Of a stretch of 64,000 nt of DNA, positions 40,196 to 49,061 are shown one piece after another. Every line of letters begins with the position of its first letter. Within the stretch, counting starts at the first letter, position 1. Location of the stretch: contig NZ_CP108677.1 of assembly GCF_035994945.1 (NCBI RefSeq), forward strand, positions 2,852,001 to 2,916,000, in the 5' to 3' direction. Made by a program: the position numbers and the translations under genes. Source of the stretch: Streptomyces sp. NBC_01216. GTDB taxonomy: Bacteria; Actinomycetota; Actinomycetes; Streptomycetales; Streptomycetaceae. Under the pieces are notes generated by a model. That model saw only the letters and a list, made by a program, of their open reading frames with translations, had not been told where the DNA came from and did not search any database.

Positions 40196-41239
40196 ATGGA
40201 GCACGTTTCCGAGCACGTTTCCCGCGACATCGGCCTGCTGCCCAAGGCCCATCTGCACCTGCACTTCACCGGTTCGATGCGGCCCTCGACGCTCATCGAG
40301 CTCGCCGACAAGTACGGCGTCCACCTGCCCGAGGCGTTGCGCAGCGGCACGCCGCCGAAGCTGCGCGCGACCGACGAGCGCGGCTGGTTCCGCTTCCAGC
40401 GGCTCTACGACCTGGCCCGGTCCTGTCTGCGGGAGCCCGAGGACATCCGGCGGCTGGTCCGCGAGGCGGCCCAGGAGGACGTCCGGGACGGCTCGGGGTG
40501 GCTGGAGATCCAGGTCGACCCGACCTCGTACGCCCCGCTGCTCGGCGGGCTGATCCCGGCCATGGAGATCATTCTGGACGCCGTGGACGAGGCGGCCCGG
40601 GAGACCGGACTCGGCATGCGGGTCCTGGTCGCGGCGAACCGGATGAAGCACCCCCTGGAGGCGCGGACCCTGGCCCGGCTCGCGGTGCGGTACGCGGACC
40701 GGGGCGTGGTCGGCTTCGGGCTCTCCAACGACGAGCGCCGGGGCATGGCCCGCGATTTCGACCGGGCCTTCGCCATCGCCCGGGAGGGCGGACTGCTCGC
40801 GGCGCCGCACGGCGGGGAGCTGACCGGCCCCTCCTCGGTACGGGACTGCCTGGACGACCTGCGGGCGTCACGGGTGGGGCACGGGGTCCGCGCCGCGGAG
40901 GATCCATGGATACTGCGCGCACTTGCCGAGAAGGGCGTGACCTGCGAGGTCTGCCCGGCCTCGAACGTGGCGCTCGGGGTGTACGAGAAGCCGGAGGACG
41001 TGCCGCTGCGGACGCTCTTCGAGGCGGGGGTGCCGATGGCGCTGGGCGCCGACGACCCGCTGCTCTTCGGCTCGCGGCTCGCGGCCCAGTACGAGATCGC
41101 CCGCCGGCATCACGCCTTCACGGACGTCGAGCTCGCCGAACTGGCCCGGCAGTCGGTCCGCGGTTCGGCGGCCCCGGAAGACGTGCGGAAGAAGCTGCTC
41201 TCCGGCATCGACGACTGGTTGGCGGCCCCCGCCGCCTGA
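40196..41239 (+). CDS. add: Adenosine deaminase
   Basis: 347 residues, metal-dependent hydrolase that converts adenosine to inosine. Zinc ligands His21 and His23 (KAHLHLHFTGS), HGGE, the SNVALGVYE segment and the C-terminal DDPLLFGS with the catalytic Asp pair are all present. A GTG 18 bases upstream is an alternative start. It may instead act on a related purine, since Streptomyces carry several paralogues. The repeat region at its 3' end probably terminates transcription. Confidence 0.9.
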   Translation: MEHVSEHVSRDIGLLPKAHLHLHFTGSMRPSTLIELADKYGVHLPEALRSGTPPKLRATDERGWFRFQRLYDLARSCLREPEDIRRLVREAAQEDVRDGSGWLEIQVDPTSYAPLLGGLIPAMEIILDAVDEAARETGLGMRVLVAANRMKHPLEARTLARLAVRYADRGVVGFGLSNDERRGMARDFDRAFAIAREGGLLAAPHGGELTGPSSVRDCLDDLRASRVGHGVRAAEDPWILRALAEKGVTCEVCPASNVALGVYEKPEDVPLRTLFEAGVPMALGADDPLLFGSRLAAQYEIARRHHAFTDVELAELARQSVRGSAAPEDVRKKLLSGIDDWLAAPAA

Positions 41240-41408
41240 GAGCCTGTCGGGTGGCCTTCGGTCGACAGGCGGGCACGGTCCGGTGTGTGCGATTCCAAGG
41301 CGCCGGGATGCCGCCGTGGCGGAGCTACCGGGGCATCCCGGCAACGCCGGCAGCGCGCGTGCCAGGGCGTGACCACCCGGCCAGAGACCACCCGACAGGC
41401 TCCGAGAG
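41238..41408. repeat. Composite palindromic repeat element, 171 bp
   Basis: Terminal arms GAGCCTGTCGGGTGG and CCACCCGACAGGCTC are exact complements. A shorter internal stem follows the left arm. The right part (GCCAGGGCGTGACCACCCGG) closely matches the complement of the copy at 52485. No coding capacity is convincing. The unit fills most of the 236-base add–murB gap; the rest holds an inverted repeat (GTCCCGGGG/CCCCGGGAC) that could end murB. Confidence 0.6.
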
Positions 41409-41475
41409 CCCGGTGGGACCGTCCCGGGGGCGTCCCGGCCGCCGGAGCGGACTCGGGTGCGGACGGCCCCGGGAC

Positions 41476-42531
41476 TCAGAGGCTGACGCCGACCGTCACG
41501 GGTTCGTTCTCCAGGGTGACCCCGAAGGCGTCCCGCACCCCGGCGACGACCTCGCGCGCGAGGCCGAGGAGGTCCTCGGTGGTGGCCTCGCCCCGGTTGG
41601 TGAGGGCGAGGGTGTGCTTGGTGGAGATGCGGGCCGGTCCGGAGCCGTAGCCCTTGGTGAAGCCGGCCCTGTCGATCAGCCAGGCCGCCGAGGTCTTCGT
41701 GAAGCCGTCCCCGACCGGGAACGCGGGCGCCGCCGCGTCGGGGCCGAGACGCTCGGCGACGCGGGCGCGGAAGACCGCGTACTCCTCGTTCGTGAGGACG
41801 GGGTTGGTGAAGAAGGACCCGGCCGACCAGGTGTCGTGGTCCTCCGGGTCGAGCACCATGCCCTTGCCCGCGCGAAGCTTGAGGACGGTCTCGCGGACGG
41901 TGGCCAGCGGAGCCCGCTCGCCGACCTCCACTCCCAGTGCCCGTGCCGTCTCCGCGTACGCGATCGGCATGCTCAGACCGCCGGCGTCCGCCAGCTCGAA
42001 CCGGACCCGCAGCACCACGTAGTCGTCCGGCAGCCTCTTGAACAGGCTGTTCCGGTACGAGAAGGCGCACTGCTCGTTCGTCAGCGTCACCACCCGGTGC
42101 TCACGCGTGTCGTAGGCGACCACCTCGGTGATCGTGGCAGCGACGTCCTGACCGTAGGCACCGACGTTCTGGATGGGCGTCGCTCCCGCGGAGCCGGGGA
42201 TGCCGGCCAGGCACTCGACGCCCGCGAGGCCCGCCTCGACGGTGCGCGCCACGGCGTCGGTCCAGACCTCGCCGGCCGCGAGTTCGAGCGTGGTGCCGTC
42301 GAGCGCGCAACCCTTGGTGGCGATGCGCAGGGCGGTGCCGTCGAAGCCCTTGTCGCCGATGACCAGGTTGGAGCCGCCGCCGATGATCAGCAGCGGGGTG
42401 CCCGTGACGTCCGCCTCGCGGACCGCGGCGACCACCTCGTCGTCGGTGGTGGCCGTGACGAGACGGTCGGCGGGGCCGCCGAGCCGGAAGGTGGTCAGGG
42501 GGGCGAGGGGGGCGTCGTGGAGTTCCTGCAC
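41476..42531 (-). CDS. murB: UDP-N-acetylenolpyruvoylglucosamine reductase
   Basis: 351 residues. It makes UDP-MurNAc for peptidoglycan. FAD-binding N-terminal domain (TTFRLGGPADRLVTATTDDE, LLIIGGGSNLVIGDKGFDGT, GIPGSAGATPIQNVGAYGQD) and the C-terminal catalytic block with SAGSFFTNPVLT. The GTG start (QELHDAPLAPL) begins the conserved part. Typical actinobacterial position near the Had-like genes and secE. No conflict with neighbours. Confidence 0.95.
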   Translation of the reverse strand: MQELHDAPLAPLTTFRLGGPADRLVTATTDDEVVAAVREADVTGTPLLIIGGGSNLVIGDKGFDGTALRIATKGCALDGTTLELAAGEVWTDAVARTVEAGLAGVECLAGIPGSAGATPIQNVGAYGQDVAATITEVVAYDTREHRVVTLTNEQCAFSYRNSLFKRLPDDYVVLRVRFELADAGGLSMPIAYAETARALGVEVGERAPLATVRETVLKLRAGKGMVLDPEDHDTWSAGSFFTNPVLTNEEYAVFRARVAERLGPDAAAPAFPVGDGFTKTSAAWLIDRAGFTKGYGSGPARISTKHTLALTNRGEATTEDLLGLAREVVAGVRDAFGVTLENEPVTVGVSL

Positions 42532-42702
42532 GGGCCCAAGACTACGGGGACGGCCCCGCCGGTGGGGGCGGGGTCGTCCCCGGCCGGGCGGGACGGGGTG
42601 CGCGCGGGGGCCGTCGCGCGGCGGGGAGCCCTGGGGGTTGGGCTCCGGCCGGGCGGCCACGCCGCGGCACGCGTGCTTCCGGACGCGGGCCACCCCGTGG
42701 GC

Positions 42703-44139
42703 TCACGCGGCGACGAGCCGCTGCCGCTCGCTCTCCCCGGGGTCGCCGTCCGGTCGCCCCGCCGTCCGGCGTCCGGGGATGAAGAGCGTCGCGACCGCCC
42801 CCAGGGCGATCATTCCGGCGCCGACCCACAGGGCCGGCCGCAGGCCGTCCACGAACTGCTGGGCCGAGCCGTAGCCGCCCTGGGCGGCGAAGATGGAGGA
42901 CATCAGGGCGACGCCGAGCGCGCCGCCCACCTCGCGCAGGGCGTTGTTGGCGCCGGAGGCGATGCCCTGCTCCGACGGGAGGACGCTGGACATGACCAGG
43001 TTGGCGGCGGGCGCGAAGTAGAGCGCCATGCCCACACCGCTCGTGATCAGGGCGGGCAGTTGGACGGCGTAGGCGGCGTCGGTCGTCACCACGGTCGCGA
43101 ACCAGGCCAGGCCGAGCGCCTGGAAGGCGAGTCCGGTGGTGGCGACGGGACGGCCGCCGACCTTGTCGGAGAGATAGCCGGCGATCGGGGCGACGATCAT
43201 CGGCATGCCCGTCCAGGGCAGCATGCGCAGTCCGGCCTCGGTCGGCGAGTAGCCGAGGACCCCCTGCATGTACTGGCTGAGCAGGAAGATCGATCCGAAC
43301 ATGCCCAGGAACATCAGCAGGCTCGCCGCGTTGATCCCGCTGAAGGCGCGGCTGCGGAAGAGCCGCATCGGGAGCATCGGCGCCCGCGCGCGGACGCCGT
43401 GGCGGACGAAGCCGGCGAGGAGCGCGACGCCCGCGATCAGCCCGGTGAGCACCGTGGCGCTGGTCCAGCCGTCGATGGGGCCGCGGATGAGTCCGTAGAC
43501 GAGGCCGAAGATGCCTCCGCTGGCGAGCAGGGTGCCGGGGGCATCGAGCCGGGCGCCGGTACCGAAGGACTCGGCGAGGCGCAGCCGGGCGAGCGGGAGC
43601 AGGGCGAGGCCGAGCGGCACGTTCACCCAGAAGATCCACTGCCAGGAGATGTGTTCGGTGAGGCTGCCGCCGATGAGGGGGCCGGAGGCCACGGCGAGGC
43701 CGTTGACGGCACCCCAGACGCCGAACGCCATACCGCGCCGGGCGGCGGGGACGGCGGCGGTGAGCAGGGTGAGGGTGAGGGGCATCATGATCGCTGCGCC
43801 GACGCCCTGGACGGCGCGGGCGGCGATCAGGGCGTCTATGCCGGGGGCGAGGGCCGCCGCGGCGGAGGCGCCGGTGAAGACGGAGAGCCCGACGAGGAAC
43901 AGCCGGCGGCGTCCGAAGCGGTCGCCGAGGGCGGCGCCGAACATCAGCAGGACGGCGAAGGTGAGGGTGTAGGCGCTCACCGTCCACTCGAGGTCGTCGA
44001 GGGCGCCGCCGAGGTCCTCGCGGATGGAGGGCAGGGCGGTGGTGACGACGAGGTTGTCGAGGGCCGCCATGAATCCGGCGGCGCCGGTGATCACCAGGGC
44101 CCAGGCGACGGAGCCGCGGCGGGCTGCGGGCTGGTTCAT
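42703..44139 (-). CDS. MFS drug efflux transporter, EmrB/QacA (DHA2) type
   Basis: 478 residues with about 14 hydrophobic helices. Motif A-like sequence GAALGDRFGRRRLFLVG, motif C-like GPLIGGSLTEHISWQWIFWV and an N-terminal MAALDNLVVTTALPSIREDL segment are typical of DHA2 proton antiporters. A 20-bp operator identical in its arms to that of the adjacent TetR gene lies just upstream, so it is very likely the TetR target. Substrate unknown. Confidence 0.88.
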   Translation of the reverse strand: MNQPAARRGSVAWALVITGAAGFMAALDNLVVTTALPSIREDLGGALDDLEWTVSAYTLTFAVLLMFGAALGDRFGRRRLFLVGLSVFTGASAAAALAPGIDALIAARAVQGVGAAIMMPLTLTLLTAAVPAARRGMAFGVWGAVNGLAVASGPLIGGSLTEHISWQWIFWVNVPLGLALLPLARLRLAESFGTGARLDAPGTLLASGGIFGLVYGLIRGPIDGWTSATVLTGLIAGVALLAGFVRHGVRARAPMLPMRLFRSRAFSGINAASLLMFLGMFGSIFLLSQYMQGVLGYSPTEAGLRMLPWTGMPMIVAPIAGYLSDKVGGRPVATTGLAFQALGLAWFATVVTTDAAYAVQLPALITSGVGMALYFAPAANLVMSSVLPSEQGIASGANNALREVGGALGVALMSSIFAAQGGYGSAQQFVDGLRPALWVGAGMIALGAVATLFIPGRRTAGRPDGDPGESERQRLVAA

Positions 44140-44156
44140 TGCTGCTCACCCTTCAG

Positions 44157-44176
44157 GTTAGTTATTGATGACTAAC
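44157..44176. promoter_or_regulatory. TetR operator upstream of the MFS gene
   Basis: GTTAGTTATTGATGACTAAC, a palindrome with GTTAGT/ACTAAC arms, 18 bases before the MFS start. The same arms recur at 44841. Confidence 0.8.
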
Positions 44177-44261
44177 TTTCATGGACAGAGAGGTGCCGGG
44201 ATACCGGACGGCGGGGCAGGGGCGGTCACCCGACGGCCGCGGGGCGGGACCCCGGGGCAGG

Positions 44262-44831
44262 TTACCCCTCCGGCGGGCCGGGGCTGCGGGCTTCGGGGTA
44301 GAAGCCCTCCCAGACCCGGTGTCCGCGCGGGAAGCCCATGGCGACGAGGGTGTTGACGAGCATCCCGTGCGCCAGGAAGGCCGTCGTCTCGTCGACGTCC
44401 GCGCCGAGCGCCAGATGGACGGTCTCCCAGAGCTCCATCCAGCCGGCCCGCACGGTCTCGCCGAATTCGTGCTCACCGGCCTCCTCCGCGGCGGCGACGG
44501 TCACGTACACCTGCATCTGCATCAGGAGCCGGTCCGGCTGCTCGGTGATCAGCCGGGTGTAGGCACCGGCCATGGCGTGCAGGGCCTCCTCGCCCGACAG
44601 CCCCTCGGACGCCTCCTCGAAGGCCCGCCGGGTGTCCTCCATGCAACGCTCGAACGCCGCCAGGAAGATGGCCTTCTTCCCGGCGAAGAGCCGGAAGAGG
44701 TACGGCTGCGAGACACCGACGCGCCGGGCGATCGCCTCCGTGGACGTGCCGTAGTACCCGCCGCGGGCGAACTCGCTCGTCGCCGCCCGGATCACGCTCT
44801 CGCGCCGTTCCTCCGCACTCATCCTGACCAT
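44262..44831 (-). CDS. TetR-family repressor of the adjacent MFS pump
   Basis: About 189 residues. HTH at the N-terminus (VIRAATSEFARGGYYGTSTE, AIARRVGVSQPYLFRLFAGK), then a helical ligand domain. ATG 44831 was chosen as it falls just past the operator; ATG 44822 is possible and a GTG at 44852 would lie inside the operator. No clear ribosome site, so the mRNA may be leaderless. It shares its operator with the MFS gene and is predicted to repress both. Confidence 0.87.
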   Translation of the reverse strand: MVRMSAEERRESVIRAATSEFARGGYYGTSTEAIARRVGVSQPYLFRLFAGKKAIFLAAFERCMEDTRRAFEEASEGLSGEEALHAMAGAYTRLITEQPDRLLMQMQVYVTVAAAEEAGEHEFGETVRAGWMELWETVHLALGADVDETTAFLAHGMLVNTLVAMGFPRGHRVWEGFYPEARSPGPPEG

Positions 44832-44840
44832 GCACACGAA

Positions 44841-44860
44841 GTTAGTGCTCAATCACTAAC
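44841..44860. promoter_or_regulatory. TetR autoregulatory operator
   Basis: GTTAGTGCTCAATCACTAAC within a 26-bp palindrome (extending as GAA...TTC on both sides, 44838-44863). It lies directly before the TetR start. Confidence 0.82.
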
Positions 44861-44930
44861 TTCGTCAACCCGGGAAAGGCGGCCGTCTTGACGCGGCCGC
44901 CCCCCTCCACCGGAGCCCCGAGCGCGTCCG

Positions 44931-44978
44931 GAGCCCGCCGGGTGACCTCCGGCCGGGCGGAGGTCACCCGGCGGGCTC
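44931..44978 (-). terminator. Terminator of the dehydratase pair; member of the palindrome family
   Basis: A perfect 21-bp stem (GAGCCCGCCGGGTGACCTCC...) with a six-base loop ends at the base before the dehydratase stop codon. The arm resembles the GAGCCTGTCGGGTGACCTC repeats at 52485 and 41238. Confidence 0.82.
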
Positions 44979-45407
44979 TCAGGCCAGCCTCACCACGGCC
45001 CGGGACATGCCCAGCACCTTCTGGCCCGCCGAGACGGCGGTCAGGTCCACCCGGACCCGGCCGTCGTCCAACTTCGCCGCGACCTTGGCACCGACCTCGA
45101 TCAGGGCGCCCGTGTCGTCGTTCGGCACCACCACCGGCTTCGTGAAGCGCACGCCGTACTCCACGACGGCCGCCGGGTCGCCGGCCCAGTCGGTCACGAC
45201 GCGGATCGCCTCGGCCATGGTGAACATTCCGTGGGCGATGACGTCGGGCAGGCCGACCCCCACCGCGAACTCCTCGTTCCAGTGGATCGGGTTGAAGTCC
45301 CCGGAGGCTCCGGCGTACCGAACGAGCGTGGCCCGCGTCACCGGGAAGGACTGGGCCGGCAGCTCCGTGCCGACCTCGACCTCGTCGTAAGCGATCTTCG
45401 CAGCCAC
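44979..45407 (-). CDS. MaoC-like (R)-specific dehydratase, HadB-like subunit
   Basis: 142 residues, hot-dog fold. Catalytic Asp37 and His42 lie in the hydratase motif ASGDFNPIHWNEEFA. In mycobacteria HadB pairs with HadA in fatty-acid synthase II dehydration. Streptomyces make no mycolates, so here the pair probably acts on acyl-ACP in ordinary or specialised fatty-acid metabolism. It lies two bases after the HadA-like gene. Confidence 0.88.
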   Translation of the reverse strand: MAAKIAYDEVEVGTELPAQSFPVTRATLVRYAGASGDFNPIHWNEEFAVGVGLPDVIAHGMFTMAEAIRVVTDWAGDPAAVVEYGVRFTKPVVVPNDDTGALIEVGAKVAAKLDDGRVRVDLTAVSAGQKVLGMSRAVVRLA

Positions 45408-45409
45408 GG

Positions 45410-45862
45410 TCAGACCTCCTCGGGGGCGCGCGAGACGAGCTTGGTCCAGGCGGTCACGACGTGCTCGCCGGACGCGTCGTACACCTCGCCGCGGATGTCC
45501 AGGATGTCGTTGCCCGCGAGGGACTTGATCGCCTCGATGGTCGAGGTGACCGACAGTCGGTCCCCCGCCCGCACCGGGCGGGAGTACGCGAACCTCTGGT
45601 CGCCGTGGACCACGCGGCTGTAGTCCAGACCCAGCTGCGGGTCCTCGACGACCTGGCCCGCGGCGGCGAAGGTGATCGCGAACACGAAGGTCGGCGGAGC
45701 GATCACATCGGGGTGACCGAAAGCCTTCGCCGCCTCCTGGTCGGTGTACGCGGGATTCGCGTCACCCACCGCCTCGGCGAACTCGCGGATCTTCTCGCGG
45801 CCGACCTCGTACGGCGCGGTGGGCGGATAGGTCCGGCCCACGAAGGACTGGTCGAGCGCCAT
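45410..45862 (-). CDS. HadA-like non-catalytic dehydratase partner (UPF0336 type)
   Basis: 150 residues, hot-dog fold. The hydratase motif is degenerate (Asp34 kept, the catalytic His replaced by Tyr39 in DANPAYT), as expected for the HadA half of a HadAB-type heterodimer that shapes the acyl tunnel. AGGAGGT precedes ATG 45862. It is coupled to the HadB-like gene and downstream of rpmG, matching the mycobacterial rpmG-hadA-hadB order. Confidence 0.86.
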   Translation of the reverse strand: MALDQSFVGRTYPPTAPYEVGREKIREFAEAVGDANPAYTDQEAAKAFGHPDVIAPPTFVFAITFAAAGQVVEDPQLGLDYSRVVHGDQRFAYSRPVRAGDRLSVTSTIEAIKSLAGNDILDIRGEVYDASGEHVVTAWTKLVSRAPEEV

Positions 45863-45944
45863 GGACTCGATACCTCCTGGATTTGTTGCCGACAAACGAC
45901 ACGAGGCCGCCCCCTGGCGGGGACGGCCTCGTGTACGAGCCTGA

Positions 45945-46109
45945 TTAGCGCGTCTCGCGGTGCGCCGTGTGAGAGTTGCAGCGAGGGCAGTGCTTCTTCA
46001 TCTCAAGACGGTCCGGGTTGTTACGCCGGTTCTTCTTGGTGATGTAGTTCCGCTCCTTGCACTCCACGCAGGCCAGCGTGATCTTCGGGCGGACGTCGGT
46101 GGCAGCCAC
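45945..46109 (-). CDS. rpmG: 50S ribosomal protein L33, zinc-binding (C+) form
   Basis: 54 residues. GTG start with AAGGAG. Cys14, Cys17, Cys41 and Cys44 (CVEC, CPRC) form an intact zinc ribbon, so this is the C+ paralogue. In Streptomyces a cysteine-free copy elsewhere usually replaces it under zinc limitation. It lies between tRNA-Met and the Had-like genes. Confidence 0.96.
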
Positions 46110-46198
46110 GTGAGTGCTCCTTGGACGGACGGATGGACGGATGAACGCATAAAAGAGTAGCCGATCGAAGGACCGACCCCACAATCGGCTACCGTGTG

Positions 46199-46271
46199 TA
46201 GCGGTGACCGGACTTGAACCGGTGACACAGCGATTATGAGCCGCTTGCTCTACCGACTGAGCTACACCGCT
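46199..46271 (-). tRNA. tRNA-Met (CAT anticodon, elongator-type)
   Basis: Acceptor AGCGGTG/CACCGCT, anticodon loop CTCATAA, T-loop TTCAAGT and discriminator A. It lacks the initiator's GGG/CCC anticodon stem pairs. A CAT-anticodon tRNA-Ile cannot be ruled out from sequence alone, but the rpmG-metT-thrT order in actinobacteria supports Met. Confidence 0.9.
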
Positions 46272-46314
46272 TTGATGTTCCGGAGCCCGCCCGAAGGCGG
46301 GTCCTTCACACCAG

Positions 46315-46387
46315 AGCCCCAATACGGAATCGAACCGTAGACCTTCTCCTTACCATGGAGACGCTCTACCGACTGAGCTATTGGGGC
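46315..46387 (-). tRNA. tRNA-Thr (GGT anticodon)
   Basis: Acceptor GCCCCAA/TTGGGGC, anticodon stem TCTCC/GGAGA with loop ATGGTAA giving GGT, and T-loop TTCGATT. It is 43 bases from tRNA-Met, with a small hairpin (CCCGCCCGAAGGCGGG) between. Confidence 0.94.
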
Positions 46388-46592
46388 GAGCGATGAAGAC
46401 ATTACACGGTCCTCCGCCGATCGCCCAAATCCGTTTCGCGGCCCCCGCTCACCCCTCCGTCGCGGCCGTCCCGCGGGCCACACGCGACCCCATCAGTACG
46501 ACTATTGCCTTCCTCCTCGAAGGGCGGCCGGACCGCCTCTAGGCTCGGCACACGCTGCGTGATCTTGATGGTGAGGAGCCTTGAGGAGCCCG

Positions 46593-47873
46593 ATGTCAGC
46601 CGACAGCAAGCAGCCCCAGCCGCCCGACGACTGGGCCGCCGCCACCGCGGACTCCCCCGCCTCCCTGCTGCTCTCCAACGCCCGGCTCACGGACGGCCGG
46701 AGCGTCGACGTACGGCTCGGCGGCGGGCGGATCGTGGCCGTCGGCACGGCGGGCAGCCTCCCCGCCGCCGGCGCCCGCGTGGACCTCGCCGGCTATCTGC
46801 TGCTGCCCGCCCCCGCCGAGCCGCACGCGCACGCCGACACCGCGCTCGGCGCCGACTTCCCCGGGCCTCTCCGCCCCACCCCCGACGAGGTGCAACGACG
46901 GGCCACCGAAGCGGCGCTGCTCCAGCTCGGGCACGGCGCGACCGCGCTGCGCGCGCACGTCCGGATCGGCGACGTACAGGGGCTCGGGGCGCTCGGAGCG
47001 GTGCTCCAGGCCCGGCGCTCGCTGCGCGGCCTGGTGGATGTGACGACGGTCGCGGTGCCCCGGCTGCTGACCGGCGTGGCCGGAGCCGACGGGCTCGCCA
47101 TGCTGCGGGACGCCGTGAAGATGGGCGCCGCCGTGGTGGGCGGCTGCCCGGACCTCGACCCCGACCCGGCCGGATACGTCGAGGCGGTCCTGGACCTGGC
47201 GGCGGAACACGGCTGCCCGGTCGACCTGCACACGGACGGCGGCGACCCGAGGCGCCTGGCCCGGCTGGCGTCGATGGCGGGCGGGCTGCGGCCGGGGGTC
47301 GCGATCGGGCCGTGCGCGGGCCTCGCGCGGCTGCCCGCCGACCAGGCCGGGCGGGCGGCGGAACGACTGGCTGCGGGCGGGGTGACGGTGGTCTGCCTGC
47401 CGCAGGGCGGCTGCGGCGGCGCCGGAACGCGCGGCGCGGCCCCGGTCGGACTGCTGCGGGCGGCCGGCGTCCGGCTCGCGGCGGGCAGCGGGGCACTGCG
47501 GGACGTCGCCAACCCGGTGGGGCGCGGGGACCCCCTGGAGGCCGCGTATCTCCTCACGTCCCTGGGCGGGCTGCCGGCGCCGGAGGCGTACGCGGCGGTG
47601 AGCGAGGCGCCGCGGGCGGCGATGGGGCTGCCGGAGGTGCGGGTGGAGGCCGGCTTCCCCGCCGAGCTGCTCGCGGTGCGCGGCGAGCGCCTGACCGGCG
47701 TGCTGTCCCTGGCGTACAGCCGCATCGTGGTGCACCGCGGCCGGGTCGTCGCCCGGACGAGTGCGGTGCGGGAGTACTGCGATTCGGCGGCGGCGCTCGA
47801 CCTGCCGCGCCAGGGGCGCCCCGAGCGGCCGGAACCGGGAAGCCCTCCGGCCGGACCCGTCGTACGGTCGTGA
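46593..47873 (+). CDS. Cytosine deaminase-like amidohydrolase, probably catalytically degenerate
   Basis: 426 residues, amidohydrolase (TIM-barrel) fold related to CodA. The first metal pair is present (His78 and His80 in EPHAHAD) and His213 is kept in DLHTDGG. However, the Glu that follows in HxDE is Gly, the expected His in the next strand (TASH-like) is replaced (GPCAGLARL), and the catalytic Asp of the GHDD/GSD motif is Gly300 (AAGSGALRDVANPVGRGDP). So deaminase activity is doubtful. The C-terminal RIVVHRGRVVAR segment is typical. It is followed after two bases by an NAD(P)-binding protein gene, likely an operon. Confidence 0.78.
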   Translation: MSADSKQPQPPDDWAAATADSPASLLLSNARLTDGRSVDVRLGGGRIVAVGTAGSLPAAGARVDLAGYLLLPAPAEPHAHADTALGADFPGPLRPTPDEVQRRATEAALLQLGHGATALRAHVRIGDVQGLGALGAVLQARRSLRGLVDVTTVAVPRLLTGVAGADGLAMLRDAVKMGAAVVGGCPDLDPDPAGYVEAVLDLAAEHGCPVDLHTDGGDPRRLARLASMAGGLRPGVAIGPCAGLARLPADQAGRAAERLAAGGVTVVCLPQGGCGGAGTRGAAPVGLLRAAGVRLAAGSGALRDVANPVGRGDPLEAAYLLTSLGGLPAPEAYAAVSEAPRAAMGLPEVRVEAGFPAELLAVRGERLTGVLSLAYSRIVVHRGRVVARTSAVREYCDSAAALDLPRQGRPERPEPGSPPAGPVVRS

Positions 47874-47875
47874 GT

Positions 47876-48532
47876 ATGCGCATCGTCATCGCTGGAGGAC
47901 ACGGTCGGATCGCCCTGCGTCTCGAGAGGCTGCTCGCGGCCCGCGGACACCGGCCGGTAGGTATCGTCCGCACCCCCGGACAGGCCGCGGACCTGCGTGC
48001 CGCGGGCGCCGAACCCGCCGTCCTGGACCTGGAGTCGGCGTCCCCGGACGAGGTCGTGGCCGTCCTGCGGGACGCCGACGCGGCCGTCTTCGCGGCGGGT
48101 GCGGGGCCGGGCAGCGGAGCGGACCGCAAGGACACCGTGGACCGCGCGGCGGCGGTCCTCTTCGCGGACGCGGCCGAACGCGCGGGCGTACGCCGGCACG
48201 TCGTCGTCTCCTCGATGGGCGCGGACGCGAACCACCAGGGCGAGGAGGTCTTCGACGCCTATCTGCGGGCCAAGGGAGCCGCCGACGACGCCGTGCGGTC
48301 CCGGACCGGCCTCGACTGGACGATCCTGCGCCCCGGCATGCTGACGGAGGACGCGGGCACCGGCCTGGTACGCCTGGCCGCCTCGACCGGACGGGGACCG
48401 GTCCCGCGTGACGACGTGGCGGCCGTCCTGGCCGAGCTGCTGGAGACCCCGGGCACGGCGGGCCTGACACTGGAACTGGTCGGCGGCTCGACCCCGTTCG
48501 ACGTCGCCGTGCGCGATGTCGCGGGCAACTGA
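47876..48532 (+). CDS. NAD(P)-binding atypical short-chain dehydrogenase-like protein
   Basis: 218 residues with an N-terminal Rossmann motif (MRIVIAGGHGRIALRLERLL) and the SSMGAD / AYLRAKGAADDAV region in place of a classical YxxxK site, then LDWTILRPGMLTEDAGTG. This is the SDR_a5-like/NAD(P)H-binding group often called YwnB/YtfG-like. Cofactor binding is likely; substrate unknown. Confidence 0.85.
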   Translation: MRIVIAGGHGRIALRLERLLAARGHRPVGIVRTPGQAADLRAAGAEPAVLDLESASPDEVVAVLRDADAAVFAAGAGPGSGADRKDTVDRAAAVLFADAAERAGVRRHVVVSSMGADANHQGEEVFDAYLRAKGAADDAVRSRTGLDWTILRPGMLTEDAGTGLVRLAASTGRGPVPRDDVAAVLAELLETPGTAGLTLELVGGSTPFDVAVRDVAGN

Positions 48533-48600
48533 CCCTCCCCTCCGGGGAACGCGTGATCCGCCGGGACAGGAGGTCCGGCGCTGCGACACTTGCACAGCAG

Positions 48601-48640
48601 AACGGCCCCTGATCAACGTTTCCGCTGATCAGGGGCCGTT
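48601..48640. terminator. Bidirectional terminator between the SDR gene and tRNA-Tyr
   Basis: AACGGCCCCTGATCA and its exact complement TGATCAGGGGCCGTT around a ten-base loop, convergent position. Confidence 0.85.
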
Positions 48641-48649
48641 CTCATCGCG

Positions 48650-48731
48650 TGGCGGCGCCAGGATTCGAACCTGGGTAGGCTAAGCCGACGGATTTACAGT
48701 CCGCTCCCATTGGCCACTCGGGCACACCGCC
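48650..48731 (-). tRNA. tRNA-Tyr (GTA anticodon)
   Basis: Class II cloverleaf with a long variable arm. Acceptor GGCGGTG/CGCCGCC, anticodon loop CTGTAAA giving GTA, T-loop TTCGAAT and discriminator A. Confidence 0.95.
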
Positions 48732-49061
48732 ATGGGACATGTCGCCGGGACCCGCGTTTCGGCGGTGCTCCGTGGCAACGACGTAAACGATACCCGATGA
48801 CCAAGGGTGCTTCGCCACCGGATAGCGCGGCGGCGGGACAGGACCCGGCGGTCGCGTTCCCCGGCGGACCGACGGACGGCGGCGGGTGCCGCAGGTCGCA
48901 CGGCGGAGGGTGCTCTCGCGAAGGCCGCGGGCGGGCGTTCCGGCGGGGTCGCGGGGCGCCCCGGCCCTCGTCCGGCACCCCCCGGGGAGTGCCGGGGAAG
49001 CCTTAGGCTTGCGCCGTACGCCCAAGCAACCGCAGGCATTCGACGCAAGGAGCCACACGTC

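Noticed and set aside
41238-41408. Insertion sequence in the add–murB gap
   Set aside because: It has terminal inverted repeats but is too short for a transposase and has no target duplication I can see. Better described as a non-coding palindromic repeat.
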